Shown here piece after piece: positions 1 to 8,725 of a DNA stretch of 64,000 bases (positions within the stretch are counted from its first letter, which is position 1; each line of letters opens with the position of its first letter). The stretch spans positions 2,880,001 through 2,944,000 of the forward strand of contig NZ_CP009621.1 in NCBI RefSeq assembly GCF_000973725.1. The letters are read 5' to 3'. The notes under the pieces were generated by a model. The model ran no database searches. It had not been told where the DNA came from and was given only the letters and a program-made list of their open reading frames with translations. The position numbers and the translations under genes are program-made. The stretch comes from Pontibacter korlensis (GTDB lineage Bacteria; Bacteroidota; Bacteroidia; Cytophagales; Hymenobacteraceae).

Positions 1-668
1 TCTTTAAAGTAGCGGCAAAATGAGTTTGGAGTCATGCCAGCTATTTCAGCTATTTCATCCAACTGAATCTTTCTTTGAAAACAGGAAAGGGTATGTTCAT
101 AAATGGCATTAATGCGTTCGTTCTCGGTGTCTGAAAGTTCGGCCTGAAAACCTATAGAAGAGAGCAGCGTGAGATCTGTTTCTTCAGCTATAACCACTAA
201 GCATTTCATCAAGATAATCATTCGATGTGCACCTGTTGCCTGGTATGCTTTCCCCATCAATTTGCTTACTGTCTTTGCGGCCCTGCCATTTATCAGAATA
301 CCTCTTTTGGCTTTGTCTAGCAGCGCTTTTACTTGTTTGTTTTCAGGTAGATTAAGGAACCTGTCCCCCCAAAAATTCTCAGTAAAATGAATGGTGGTTG
401 TATAAGCTACTGTGTTATTGACATCATATAAGTATTTGTCGTCAAACCTCCAGTAGTGGGGCAGATTTGCGCCTACTAATACAACGTCGTCAGGACCGAA
501 ACGCATAATGCTATCTCCTACGAACTGCATGCCACTTCCTTTATGGAAATGGATGAGTTCTACTTCAGGGTGGAAATGCCATCTGTTGTTCATGTACGGG
601 ATCATATTCTGGCGTACACTGAAGGAATTAGTTGGTCCGGTTGCAACTTTAAGTAAATGTGGTTTCAT
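1..668 (-). CDS. AraC-family transcriptional regulator with cupin N-terminus (3' end cut by window edge)
   Basis: The frame reads from an ATG at 668 down to the window edge without a stop, giving about 222 residues. The N-terminal half looks like a cupin-type ligand-sensing domain (HFHPEVELIHFHKGSG, then FGPDDVVLVGANLPHYWR). The last visible part is the start of the AraC helix-turn-helix region (residues like QLDEIAEIAGMTPNSFCRYFK at the edge); the second HTH lies outside the window. Family knowledge: such proteins bind a small molecule, often a sugar, through the cupin and activate nearby genes. It diverges from the large heme/propeller lipoprotein across about 540 bp, but no direct link is visible. 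The ligand is unknown. Confidence 0.85.
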   Translation of the reverse strand, partial: MKPHLLKVATGPTNSFSVRQNMIPYMNNRWHFHPEVELIHFHKGSGMQFVGDSIMRFGPDDVVLVGANLPHYWRFDDKYLYDVNNTVAYTTTIHFTENFWGDRFLNLPENKQVKALLDKAKRGILINGRAAKTVSKLMGKAYQATGAHRMIILMKCLVVIAEETDLTLLSSIGFQAELSDTENERINAIYEHTLSCFQRKIQLDEIAEIAGMTPNSFCRYFK

Positions 669-1205
669 AGGTGAATTTTAGAATAAGTGTGTGGTATAGG
701 GTAAAAAAAGAACAATGGGGGTGTTGTTGAGTGATCACTTTCCTAAAGTAGGATTTTTTTTAATTATTATCAACTTATTAATCAGTTAATTATAAATGAG
801 TGATTCTTGTACAAGTAATGTTAAGATGTAGTTGGCGGTTTGGGCTCGGACAGCTATCAAAGCCATTTGAGAAATAAGGCGCCTTTCTCACCGACAGTTG
901 GGAGTTCTGTCTGAGGTGAGGGTACAGAAGGGCCTTTCTGTAGATGACTCTAAGAAAAGCCGGTCGAGCAATAGAAACTAGATGAGCTTTTCTACGCTAG
1001 GCTCACCGGTCGCTTCCAAACATAGGCAACACAAAGATTTTATCTCATGCAGAAGGCTGCGCAGATGCTGTGGGGATTATAAGCGGGTATCAGAACGCCT
1101 TTGGAGGAATGGCAAGAGCTACAAGCTTATCTTTTCCTGTTGAATATTAGCCTTATATTTTTATATTAGTACAAATGTACAGGTGCTATCTATTCAACAT
1201 TCTGC
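669..1205. other. Long intergenic region with several hairpins, no gene seen
   Basis: This 537-bp gap between divergent genes has no convincing ORF. From about 880 to 1015 it is dense in inverted repeats: CTCACCGACAG (887-897) pairs with CTGTC...GGTGAG (907-920, three-base bulge), ACAGAA/TTCTGT flank a small loop near 924-941, and AGAAAAGC (953-960) pairs with GCTTTTCT (986-993). CCGGTCG occurs twice (about 960 and 1008). These could be a structured leader, a small RNA or remnants of a lost gene; nothing decides between them. Confidence 0.4.
1140..1169 (+). promoter_or_regulatory. Candidate Bacteroidota promoter for the heme/propeller lipoprotein gene
   Basis: TTG at 1140-1142 is followed by exactly 19 bases and then TATATTAG at 1162-1169, one mismatch from the Bacteroidota -33/-7 pattern TTG-N19-TAnnTTTG. 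It would place transcription start near 1176, about 30 bases before the ATG at 1206. Confidence 0.5.
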
Positions 1206-4200
1206 ATGAAAAACACTGCTTTCTCATTCCTCAAAAGTAAACATAGGACATTCTTGTTAGCTGCCTTGCTTCCTGGTCTGCTTCTTCCAGGGTGCAAAGA
1301 GTCTGTTCCCACTGATACAAGAATCACAGAAATGCCTCCGGAGGTGACTGCTCAGATGGCTACTTCAATTGAGGCCCTTGTTAAACCTGAGCTGGCGGAA
1401 GGGCTGAGCTTTCGCTTATGGGGCGTAGACTCTTTGGTAGCAGATCCTATCTCTATTGATATAGACGACCATGGCAGGCTATACTATACCAGAACCAACA
1501 GGCAGAAAAATTCAGAGTTTGATATCAGGGCGCACCAGGATTGGGAAGTAGGATCAATTCAGCTGCAAACGGTAGAGGATAAACGAGCTTTCTTACGCAA
1601 AGTGCTGTCGCCGGAGAACAGCGAGAAGAACAAATGGCTGAAAGACCTAAACAATGATGGTTCGCACGACTGGCGGGATATGACCATAGAGAAAGAGCAT
1701 GTGTATCGCTTGGAGGATACTTCCGGAGATGGTGTTGCTGATAAATCTCAGCTGGTAGTAGAGGACTTTAATGACGAAGTAACTGATGTTGCTGGAGCCA
1801 TATTAGCGCATGGCGAAGATATTTTTGTGGGTGTGGCTCCTGATTTGTGGCGCATGCAGGACAGCAACGGGGATGGCATTGCAGATGAAAAGACTTCTCT
1901 TTCTCATGGATATGGCATACATCTCGGTTTTAGTGGCCACGGTATGTCTGGCCTGGAGATGGGGCCAGATGGAAAAATTTACTGGGGTATTGGCGACATA
2001 GGTTTTAACGGCAAAGGCTTGGATGGGCAGAAGTGGGAGTATCCTAACAGTGGTGTTATAGCCCGCTGCAACCCTGATGGCAGCGATTTTGAGATTTTTG
2101 CAGGAGGCCTTCGCAACACCCACGAGTTTGTTTTTGATGAATACGGCAACCTTATAAGCGAGGACAACGACGGCGACCACCCTGGCGAGAATGAACGTCT
2201 GGTTTATATTGTAAACGGCTCCGATACAGGCTGGCGCATTAACTGGCAGTTTGGTAAATACCGTGACCCGGATAACAACACCTACAAAGTGTGGATGGAT
2301 GAAAAAATGTATAAACCACGCTTTGAGGGACAGGCGGCTTATATCACTCCAGCCATTGCCAACTATGTGAGCGGACCAACAGGGATGCTATATAATCCCG
2401 GCACTGCATTAAGTCCAAAGTATAAAAACACCTTTTTTATAGTTGAGTTTGTGGGAAGCCCTGCACAGTCAGGTATACATGCTTTCAAGCTTAAGCAAAA
2501 AGGTGCTGGCTTTGAGCTGGGAGAAAGTAACAAAATCATGAGCGGCGTATTGGCTACTGGTATCGACTTTGGCCCAGATGGCGCCATGTATGTAGCCGAC
2601 TGGGTAGACGGGTGGGGCACCAAGGACCATGGACGCATCTGGAAGCTAGATGACAAAGAAGGAGCAGCATGGCCAGAGCGCCAGTTAACTCAGAAGCTTT
2701 TAGCGGAAGATTTTACCAAACGCAAAGATAATGAGTTAGGTGAGTTGTTGAAAAACGAAGACATGCGTGTGCGTCAGAAGGCGCAGTTTGAATTAGCCAA
2801 ACGTGGGGCGAATGGGGCCAAGGTGTTTCAGTATAGCATTACCCAAAAAGACCATCAGTTAGCCCGGGTGCATGGCATCTGGGGCATCAGCCAGCTGGCC
2901 CGCCAGGATGAGAAGTATGCAAAGCTGTTGTTCCCTTTACTAAAAGACCAGGACCCTGAGATTAGAGCACAAGCTGCCAAATGGTTAGGCGACGTGCGCT
3001 ATAAAGAGGCTGGTGCAGCTCTTATACCACTACTGAAGGATTCCAACAGCCGTGCCCGTTTCTTTGCTGCGGAAGCGCTCGGGCGTATAGCTTATGAGCC
3101 AGCAGTTAATCCAATAATTGAGCTGCTGAAAGCGAACAACGACGAAGATGTTTACATTCGTCATGCCGGTAGCCTGGCCCTTGCCCGTATAGGAAAAGCT
3201 GAACCGATAGTAGCACTGGCAAATCATTCGTCACGCGCCCTACGCATTGCGGCTGTAGTAGCACTCCGCCGTATGCAGCATCCTGGTGTTGCCAACTTCC
3301 TGAAAGATCAGGATGAGTATGTAGTAACAGAAGCGGCAAGGGCTATAAATGACGACCTTTCCATCAAACAGGCACTTCCTGCTTTAGGAAACGTGTTGCA
3401 GAATCCCCGCTTGACAGATGAGGCTCTTGTCAGACGCGCAATAAATGCCAACCTGCGCGTTGGTACGCCGCAGGCCATGCAAAACCTTATTGACTACGCT
3501 CAACGAGAAAGTGCGCCAGTGGCTATGAGAGCAGAAGCAATGGATGCTCTAAGTACCTGGGCAAGTCCTTCTGTGCTAGACCGTGTTGATGGCCGCTACA
3601 GAGGCGTAATCAAACGTGAGCCTGCATTGGTGAAGAGTAAGGCTGCTGATGCGCTAGTAACAATTTCGACACATAAAGAAGCACCCTTAAGATTAAGTGC
3701 AGTTAAGGCTTTGGGTAAACTAGAGATCAGTCAGGCAGCCCCTCAGCTGTTTTCACGCTTGAAAAATGATAAGCAGCCAGAAGTGCGTGTGGCGGCGTTA
3801 AAATCGCTTGCAGCACTTAAAGGCCCAGCAGTAGGAGAAGCCATTGAACAGGCGCTTGCTGACCAGGAGAAAAGTGTTCGTGTGGAAGGATTGAATATGC
3901 TGGCAGATATGGATATATCAAAAGAATTGATGGTGTCCTTGCTTTCTGATGTAATCAACAAGCGAACAGCGGAAGAAAAACAAGCAGCACTCCTGACGCT
4001 CGGAACATTACCGCTACAGTACTCTCAACCAGTATTTGAGCAACTATTAACTAAGTTGGAGAAGGGAAAACTGCCATCCGAAGTTCACCTGGAATTGGCA
4101 GAGGCAATCGACAGTACAAAATCTCCGCAATTGATAGCCAGGTATAAGGAAGTAAGTGCCAGTCAGTCGCCAGATGCGCTAGCAGCTTCATTTGAAGGAA

Positions 4201-4637
4201 GTTTATTTGGAGGCGATGCTGAAAGAGGCCGCAGGATCTTCTTTAGCCATCAGACAGCTCAGTGTATACGCTGCCATTCCTATGATGACATGGGCGGCAA
4301 TGCAGGTCCTCGTTTGAATGGTATCTCCAAAAAACTTACTCGTCCGCAATTGCTGGAGGCTTTGGTGAACCCTAGTGCACGTTTAGCACCAGGCTATGGT
4401 GTAGTAACGGTTGAGCTTAAAAACGGACAGTCGGTAAGCGGAATTTTGCAAGGAGAGAAGGAGAACAGCTTGCTTGTCAGAGTAGGCGGACAACCAGATA
4501 CCTTAATTCGCAAAAGTGATATTGCGAAGCGTGTTAATGCGGCTTCCAGTATGCCTAGCATGCAGCATCTGCTCTCAAAAAGAGAGATAAGGGATGTGGT
4601 AAGCTTCCTGGCTACTCTGGAAGAGGACCATATCTAA
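1206..4637 (+). CDS. Secreted lipoprotein: sugar-dehydrogenase-like beta-propeller, HEAT repeats and C-terminal cytochrome c (PVC-type membrane-bound dehydrogenase family)
   Basis: The protein has 1143 residues. A lipoprotein signal ends in LLPGC (Cys about 30), so it is probably anchored in the envelope. Residues about 60-500 resemble the propeller of the PVC-type 'membrane-bound dehydrogenase' family; several Asp-rich loops (DTSGDGVADK, DSNGDGIADE, EDNDGDH) look calcium-binding. Residues about 510-980 form a long series of HEAT-like helical repeats. The C-terminal about 130 residues are the 'putative heme-binding domain' type with a CIRCH heme site at residues 1020-1024. Family inference: oxidation of a sugar-like substrate with electrons passed to the c-type heme; the real substrate is unknown. 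It stands alone, with its own promoter and a strong terminator behind it. Start is the ATG that gives a full signal peptide. Confidence 0.88.
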   Translation: MKNTAFSFLKSKHRTFLLAALLPGLLLPGCKESVPTDTRITEMPPEVTAQMATSIEALVKPELAEGLSFRLWGVDSLVADPISIDIDDHGRLYYTRTNRQKNSEFDIRAHQDWEVGSIQLQTVEDKRAFLRKVLSPENSEKNKWLKDLNNDGSHDWRDMTIEKEHVYRLEDTSGDGVADKSQLVVEDFNDEVTDVAGAILAHGEDIFVGVAPDLWRMQDSNGDGIADEKTSLSHGYGIHLGFSGHGMSGLEMGPDGKIYWGIGDIGFNGKGLDGQKWEYPNSGVIARCNPDGSDFEIFAGGLRNTHEFVFDEYGNLISEDNDGDHPGENERLVYIVNGSDTGWRINWQFGKYRDPDNNTYKVWMDEKMYKPRFEGQAAYITPAIANYVSGPTGMLYNPGTALSPKYKNTFFIVEFVGSPAQSGIHAFKLKQKGAGFELGESNKIMSGVLATGIDFGPDGAMYVADWVDGWGTKDHGRIWKLDDKEGAAWPERQLTQKLLAEDFTKRKDNELGELLKNEDMRVRQKAQFELAKRGANGAKVFQYSITQKDHQLARVHGIWGISQLARQDEKYAKLLFPLLKDQDPEIRAQAAKWLGDVRYKEAGAALIPLLKDSNSRARFFAAEALGRIAYEPAVNPIIELLKANNDEDVYIRHAGSLALARIGKAEPIVALANHSSRALRIAAVVALRRMQHPGVANFLKDQDEYVVTEAARAINDDLSIKQALPALGNVLQNPRLTDEALVRRAINANLRVGTPQAMQNLIDYAQRESAPVAMRAEAMDALSTWASPSVLDRVDGRYRGVIKREPALVKSKAADALVTISTHKEAPLRLSAVKALGKLEISQAAPQLFSRLKNDKQPEVRVAALKSLAALKGPAVGEAIEQALADQEKSVRVEGLNMLADMDISKELMVSLLSDVINKRTAEEKQAALLTLGTLPLQYSQPVFEQLLTKLEKGKLPSEVHLELAEAIDSTKSPQLIARYKEVSASQSPDALAASFEGSLFGGDAERGRRIFFSHQTAQCIRCHSYDDMGGNAGPRLNGISKKLTRPQLLEALVNPSARLAPGYGVVTVELKNGQSVSGILQGEKENSLLVRVGGQPDTLIRKSDIAKRVNAASSMPSMQHLLSKREIRDVVSFLATLEEDHI

Positions 4638-4647
4638 GTCAAAAGGC

Positions 4648-4706
4648 TAGAAAGGCAGAAAGTTGAGAGGTTTAGAATACTTTTACCTTAACTTTCTGCC
4701 TTTCTA
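4648..4706. terminator. Bidirectional terminator, 17-bp perfect stem
   Basis: A 17-base arm at 4648-4664 is perfectly complementary to 4690-4706 with a 25-base loop. It sits between the convergent lipoprotein gene and the yciO-like gene. Its core AAAGGCAGAA recurs in the terminators at 19937 and 30960. Confidence 0.75.
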
Positions 4707-4723
4707 ATTTATTGATTTCTTAA

Positions 4724-5353
4724 CTACAAATACTGTTCGATATCGCCGGCGCCTTCGCGTAGCACCTCAAAAGTATTGTTGGTGGCATCCACTACAGTTG
4801 AGGCTATGTTGTTCCCATATCCTCCGTCCACTACAGCATCTACCAGGTTTCTATACTTCTCAAAGATCAACTCCGGATCGGTGCTGTACTCAATCACCTG
4901 GTCGTCGTCGTGAATGGAAGTGGAGATGATAGGGTTTCCCAGTTCCTTCACCAGCTGTAGCGCAATGTTGTTGTCGGGCACACGAATGCCTACTGTTTTC
5001 TTTTTGGCGCTGGCATACTTTGGTGTGTTGCTTGTGGCATTTAGTATAAAGGTAAAAGGGCCCGGAAGCGCCTTCTTCATTACCTTATATGTAGGCGTGT
5101 CTATCTTAGCGTAGTCTGAGATGTGGGTAAGGTCAGAGCAGATGAAAGACAAGTTTACCTTGTCGGGCTTCACACCTTTTATCTGACAGACACGCTCTAT
5201 GGCACGGGCATTATGGATATCGCAGCCAAGGCCATAGATAGTATCTGTTGGATAAATAATCACCCCTCCATTACGTAGGATGTCCGCTACTTCGCGTACT
5301 TTGCGTTCCTGAGGGTTATCGGGGTGTATCTGTATAAAGGCTGCGTTACTCAT
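4724..5353 (-). CDS. yciO: YciO/Sua5/YrdC-family protein (threonylcarbamoyl-AMP synthase type)
   Basis: The 209-residue protein is a single YrdC-like domain. Characteristic stretches are GGVIIYPTDTIYGLGCD (about 30-46), the KGVKPDK loop and the REGAGDI close of the domain. The length and the opening IHPDNPQERKV match the YciO branch better than the longer Sua5 proteins with an extra C-terminal domain. YrdC/Sua5 proteins make threonylcarbamoyl-AMP from threonine, bicarbonate and ATP for the t6A37 modification of tRNAs; whether YciO-type members do this as their main role is less certain. The basic residues expected of the nucleotide pocket (KGVK, KKKTVGIRVP) are present. It is transcribed alone, convergent with the gene to its left. 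A TATTTTTG -7-like box lies on the minus strand at 5378-5385. Confidence 0.88.
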   Translation of the reverse strand: MSNAAFIQIHPDNPQERKVREVADILRNGGVIIYPTDTIYGLGCDIHNARAIERVCQIKGVKPDKVNLSFICSDLTHISDYAKIDTPTYKVMKKALPGPFTFILNATSNTPKYASAKKKTVGIRVPDNNIALQLVKELGNPIISTSIHDDDQVIEYSTDPELIFEKYRNLVDAVVDGGYGNNIASTVVDATNNTFEVLREGAGDIEQYL

Positions 5354-5431
5354 AGTTTTAGATATCTGTTAGGTGTTCAAAAATAGAAATACTCTTTTGC
5401 CAGCATAAGCGTTGCAAATCTATACTTGCAC

Positions 5432-5989
5432 CTAGCCATTGAACTCGCTACGGAGCAGGCTGTATATCTCCAAGTCGTGGAAATGTCCGTTCAGGATTTC
5501 CCCGTGGCGTTGCACACCTTCCAAAGTAAATCCGAGCTTCTTGGGTATATTGCTGCTGCGATCGTTGCCTACACCTACCCTTATCTCTACACGGTTCATG
5601 CGCAGCTTTTCAAATGCATAGCTTAACAAAGTTTGGCAGGAGCGACGCATAATGCCCTTCCCTTGCATACCTTCAGCCAACCAATAGCCAATTTCTACTT
5701 TCTTGTTTAGCTTGTCAATGCCTTTGTAACCGATAAGCCCGCAGACTTCCTGCTCATGCACAATCACAAATACCATATCAGAAGTGTTTGTTGGTGCTGT
5801 CACATACTTTAGGTAGGCTTCGGTGTCGGCTACATCCTGGCTGTAATCTATGAAAGGCAGCCAGCGGCGGAGGTAAGGCCGGTCACGGTCGATGATGTAG
5901 TAGAGGGCTGCGGCATCAGCGGGAGTAGCCCGGCGCAGGTACAAATCAGTAGCAACGGGCAACTGCAGCAAAGGGGCAGTGGTTTTCAT
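5432..5989 (-). CDS. GNAT N-acetyltransferase, RimJ/RimL type
   Basis: The 185-residue protein has the RimJ/RimL layout: an N-terminal LYLRRATPADAAALY segment, the central strand VCGLIGYKGIDKLNKKVEIGYWL, then the acetyl-CoA loop GMQGKGIMRRSCQTLLSYAF (about residues 128-147), and the C-terminal RVGVGNDRSSNIPKKLGF motif. Family members transfer acetyl from acetyl-CoA to an amino group, such as the N-terminus of a ribosomal protein or a small amine. The substrate cannot be read from the sequence. It lies 78 bp upstream of the yciO-like gene on the same strand and may be cotranscribed with it. Confidence 0.87.
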   Translation of the reverse strand: MKTTAPLLQLPVATDLYLRRATPADAAALYYIIDRDRPYLRRWLPFIDYSQDVADTEAYLKYVTAPTNTSDMVFVIVHEQEVCGLIGYKGIDKLNKKVEIGYWLAEGMQGKGIMRRSCQTLLSYAFEKLRMNRVEIRVGVGNDRSSNIPKKLGFTLEGVQRHGEILNGHFHDLEIYSLLRSEFNG

Positions 5990-6134
5990 AGTTTTATTAT
6001 TTGCATCGTATATGTAGACAAGATAGAGAACTTACTGCAAAAAAACGCAATCCTATCTCTGTTCAAACAAAGAGTAAAAGCAGTAGCTGGTAATATTGCA
6101 GCGGAGGCTCCTGATAAGACTAAACAGTACAGCT

Positions 6135-6728
6135 ATGAAAAGAATCACACTACTTACCCTCCTGCTAATTTCTTACTTTACTGCTGCTGCGCAGGATCAA
6201 CCTAACCTTACCGTAGGAGCAAAGGCAGGGATAAACCTCTACAGCATCAGCAGCGATGCACTTGTGGAAGATGATGATGTAGGTTTAAGCTATGAGTTTG
6301 GCATTTATGGGCGAATCGGCGATCGTTTGTTCGTGCAGCCGGAGCTGCACTTTGTAAGCCACAAAACACATTTGATCACCTTAACACAGCCAACCCCTGG
6401 TGAACGGGATGCTATTACGGTACGCTACCTGCGGCTACCAGTGTTACTAGGGTATCGCACCGATTATGATGGCAGGTTGGCCTCAAGAGTACGCTTTATG
6501 GCAGGGCCTTCCATCTCGTATGCCGTATCTGTGGCAGACAATAACCTAAACATACAGCGTAACGATATTCATAATGCCCAATTTGCCCTTAACGGCGGAG
6601 TTGGTTTCGAACTTTGGATATTGCACCTGGACCTCATGTACAATCACTACCTTACTTCATTTTTTAATGATGGACGATCGGAGGGAAAAGGACGCGCTTT
6701 TTCTATAACGGCAGGGCTTGGTTTCTAA
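6135..6728 (+). CDS. PorT-like outer-membrane beta-barrel protein
   Basis: I start this gene at the ATG at 6135, which opens a clean signal peptide (MKRITLLTLLLISYFTAAAQ); an in-frame start at 6096 would put an unlikely basic extension in front. The mature part of about 178 residues shows alternating hydrophobic strands typical of small 8-stranded barrels (LTVGAKAGINLYSIS, YEFGIYGRIGDRLFVQPELHF, RVRFMAGPSISYAVS) and ends in a strand closing with GLGF, a normal outer-membrane insertion signal. This is the 'outer membrane beta-barrel/PorT family' of Bacteroidota. No specific function can be assigned. It is followed after 18 bp by the serine hydrolase gene and may share its transcript. Confidence 0.8.
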   Translation: MKRITLLTLLLISYFTAAAQDQPNLTVGAKAGINLYSISSDALVEDDDVGLSYEFGIYGRIGDRLFVQPELHFVSHKTHLITLTQPTPGERDAITVRYLRLPVLLGYRTDYDGRLASRVRFMAGPSISYAVSVADNNLNIQRNDIHNAQFALNGGVGFELWILHLDLMYNHYLTSFFNDGRSEGKGRAFSITAGLGF

Positions 6729-6746
6729 CTTGATATACTGTAGCAC

Positions 6747-7295
6747 ATGCAGCAAAGTACTGTAATACTTGTACCTGGCCTCGGTGATTCAGGGCCGCAG
6801 CACTGGCAAACCCTATGGCAGCAACATCATCCTTCTTTCGAGCGGGTAAAGCAGGAGGATTGGGACACACCTAACTGTGATGACTGGGTTGAGGTGCTGC
6901 AGGATGCGGTGCAACAGTATAAACCCAATCAGGTGGTGCTGGTGGCACACAGTTTGGCTTGTATAGCTGTTACCTTTTGGGCACAGAAATATAAAACCAG
7001 CATTAAAGGGGCTTTACTGGTGGCGCCTGCTGACACCGAAGCTGCTTCTTTTCCAAAAGGAGTTACTGGCTTTGCACCCATACCCATGGAGAAGCTACCT
7101 TTTAAGAGCGTTTTGGTGAGCAGCAGCAACGATAGTTATATCTCTGCCAAACGGGCGCAGCAACTGGCTAGGGCATGGGGTAGCCAGTACGTTAATCTGG
7201 GTTTGGCAGGGCATATTAACAGTACCTCTGGTTACGGCCGATGGGACGAAGGGCTGGAGTTGCTAAGGAGCCTCTGCGGTACCACACGCCTCTGA
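6747..7295 (+). CDS. RBBP9/YdeN-family serine hydrolase
   Basis: The 182-residue protein is a compact alpha/beta hydrolase. It opens with the oxyanion strand VILVPGLGDSGPQHWQ, carries the nucleophile in VLVAHSLAC (Ser69), an acid in SSSNDSYIS (about Asp128) and the catalytic His in GLAGHINS (about 156). Length and motifs match the RBBP9/YdeN family of small esterases. The natural substrate of bacterial members is not known. It ends 39 bp before the convergent pseudouridine synthase gene and probably shares a transcript with the upstream barrel protein. Confidence 0.88.
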   Translation: MQQSTVILVPGLGDSGPQHWQTLWQQHHPSFERVKQEDWDTPNCDDWVEVLQDAVQQYKPNQVVLVAHSLACIAVTFWAQKYKTSIKGALLVAPADTEAASFPKGVTGFAPIPMEKLPFKSVLVSSSNDSYISAKRAQQLARAWGSQYVNLGLAGHINSTSGYGRWDEGLELLRSLCGTTRL

Positions 7296-7334
7296 TGCTT
7301 TATAACAAATGAATAGGGAGGGAAGAAGAAACTC

Positions 7335-8000
7335 CTAGTTAATCTGCTTCCTGAAACCTCCTTTGCCATTGCCCCGGCCGCCCTTGTTTTTGCTTCCGAA
7401 GCCTTTGGTGCGGGTGGTGCCGGTGTCTTTGCTGGCAACGCTTTTCAGTTGTTCTATTTCTTCAGGTATCAATTCGCGCCACTCACCGGGTTGCAAGTTA
7501 CCTAATGTAAGAGGGCCGATGCTTGGGCGTATCAGGCGTAGTGTCGGGTAGCCTACAGCGGCAGTCATGCGGCGAACCTGGCGGTTCATGCCTTGTGATA
7601 TCTTAATTTCTAACCAGGAAGTTGGGATGTGTTTGCGGTAGCGTATGGGTTTAGTGCGCTCCCATACTTGCGGCTCTTTTTCCAGCAGCTGTACTTTGGC
7701 TGGGGTAGTTTTGCTGCCCTTGATCTGTACGCCTAGTCTCAGCCTTGTCAGCGCTTCGTCTGCGGGAATGTCGTCTACCTGTACCCAATAAGTCTTTTCT
7801 ACCTTAAACTTAGGGTCGGACAAGCGGTGCTGCAGCTGTTTGTCATCTGTCAAAAGCACAAGGCCTTCGCTATCGTAGTCGAGGCGACCAACAGGATAGA
7901 TGCCAGGTACGGGCACATAATCTTTTAATGTGGCACGGCCTTCCTCATCCGTGAACTGAGTTAATACTTCGAAAGGCTTATTTACTATAATGTATCTCAA
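7335..8000 (-). CDS. rluE: Pseudouridine synthase, RsuA/RluE type
   Basis: The 221-residue protein lacks an S4 domain and has the catalytic motif GRLDYDSEGLVLLT with Asp41. Other family marks are KTYWVQV (about 89) and the ISQGMNRQVRRMTAAVGYPTLRLIR block (about 154-178). This layout matches E. coli RluE, which makes pseudouridine 2457 in 23S rRNA; the exact position here is inferred. The C-terminal about 35 residues are a Gly/Lys/Arg-rich tail (SKNKGGRGNGKGGFRKQIN), probably an RNA-binding extension of the kind also seen on the RhlE helicase in this window. The acetyltransferase gene lies 17 bp upstream on the same strand. Confidence 0.88.
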   Translation of the reverse strand: MRYIIVNKPFEVLTQFTDEEGRATLKDYVPVPGIYPVGRLDYDSEGLVLLTDDKQLQHRLSDPKFKVEKTYWVQVDDIPADEALTRLRLGVQIKGSKTTPAKVQLLEKEPQVWERTKPIRYRKHIPTSWLEIKISQGMNRQVRRMTAAVGYPTLRLIRPSIGPLTLGNLQPGEWRELIPEEIEQLKSVASKDTGTTRTKGFGSKNKGGRGNGKGGFRKQIN

Positions 8001-8017
8001 AGGATGTGTGTTTAAAT

Positions 8018-8599
8018 TTAATCTTGATCTGGTCGGTTGTTAGACTGCCATTCCTCAAACTCTGGCTTCAGGAGCGAGAACAGGAGGGTGTCCTGCATCT
8101 GGCCGCTTATCTGGTAACGGTTACGCACCAGGCCCTCTTGCTTAAAGCTGAAATGCTGTACTAGCTGCAGCGAGGGTGTGTTGCCGGGGGCCACAAAAGC
8201 TTCTACCCGGTACAGGTCCATCTGGCTGAATCCAAAGGTAAGTATACTTTCCAGCGCTTCCTGCATTAGCCCTTTGTTTTTATACTTTTCATCCGTCATG
8301 GCATAGCCTATCTCTGCCCGCCGATGACTTGGCACCCAGGTATGAAAGTCGCAGTGGCCAATAACCTGGTGCGTGTCCCGGTCGAGCAACTGAAAGCCTT
8401 TATAGTCGGTGTAATAGGTTGTGATGCCTTTCGTATACCGTTCCTCCATTTCCTCAAAGTCCTGTTCTGTTTTCAGGTGCAGGTAATCCATTATCTCCTG
8501 CTTTGTCTTCTTTAGGAACAGTTGGTTAAAAATAGTAGGCGATAGTTCACGGAGTAAGAGCCGTTTAGTAGATAGTATGATAGGGGAGGCATTAAACAT
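8018..8599 (-). CDS. GNAT N-acetyltransferase, RimJ/RimL type
   Basis: The 193-residue protein begins LSTKRLLLRELSPTIFNQL, the usual RimJ/RimL opening. The core contains VIGHCDFHTWVPSHRRAEIGYAMTDEKYKNKGLMQEALESILTFGF, where the beta-bulge and acetyl-CoA loop sit (about residues 78-125). A PGNTPSLQLVQHFSF segment matches the conserved N-x-x-S helix. The acceptor is unknown. The gene is 17 bp upstream of the RluE-like gene on the same strand, so the two are probably cotranscribed; a link to ribosome maturation is possible but only inferred from that pairing. This paralogue is not close to the other two GNATs in the window. Confidence 0.87.
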   Translation of the reverse strand: MFNASPIILSTKRLLLRELSPTIFNQLFLKKTKQEIMDYLHLKTEQDFEEMEERYTKGITTYYTDYKGFQLLDRDTHQVIGHCDFHTWVPSHRRAEIGYAMTDEKYKNKGLMQEALESILTFGFSQMDLYRVEAFVAPGNTPSLQLVQHFSFKQEGLVRNRYQISGQMQDTLLFSLLKPEFEEWQSNNRPDQD

Positions 8600-8725
8600 A
8601 GTACAGCGTATAAAACCGATCTATGGATTATACTTCTGTAGCTGTGTCATGTTGCCTTGTCAGGCTAAAGCCACGAACAAGTATAAAGTTGAGGTTGTCG
8701 CCCTTTCACTAATACATGTTAGAAG

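Noticed and set aside
1803..2180. Antisense ORF of 125 codons inside the propeller lipoprotein gene
   Set aside because: No family resemblance or promoter, and the opposite strand codes for conserved domain sequence.
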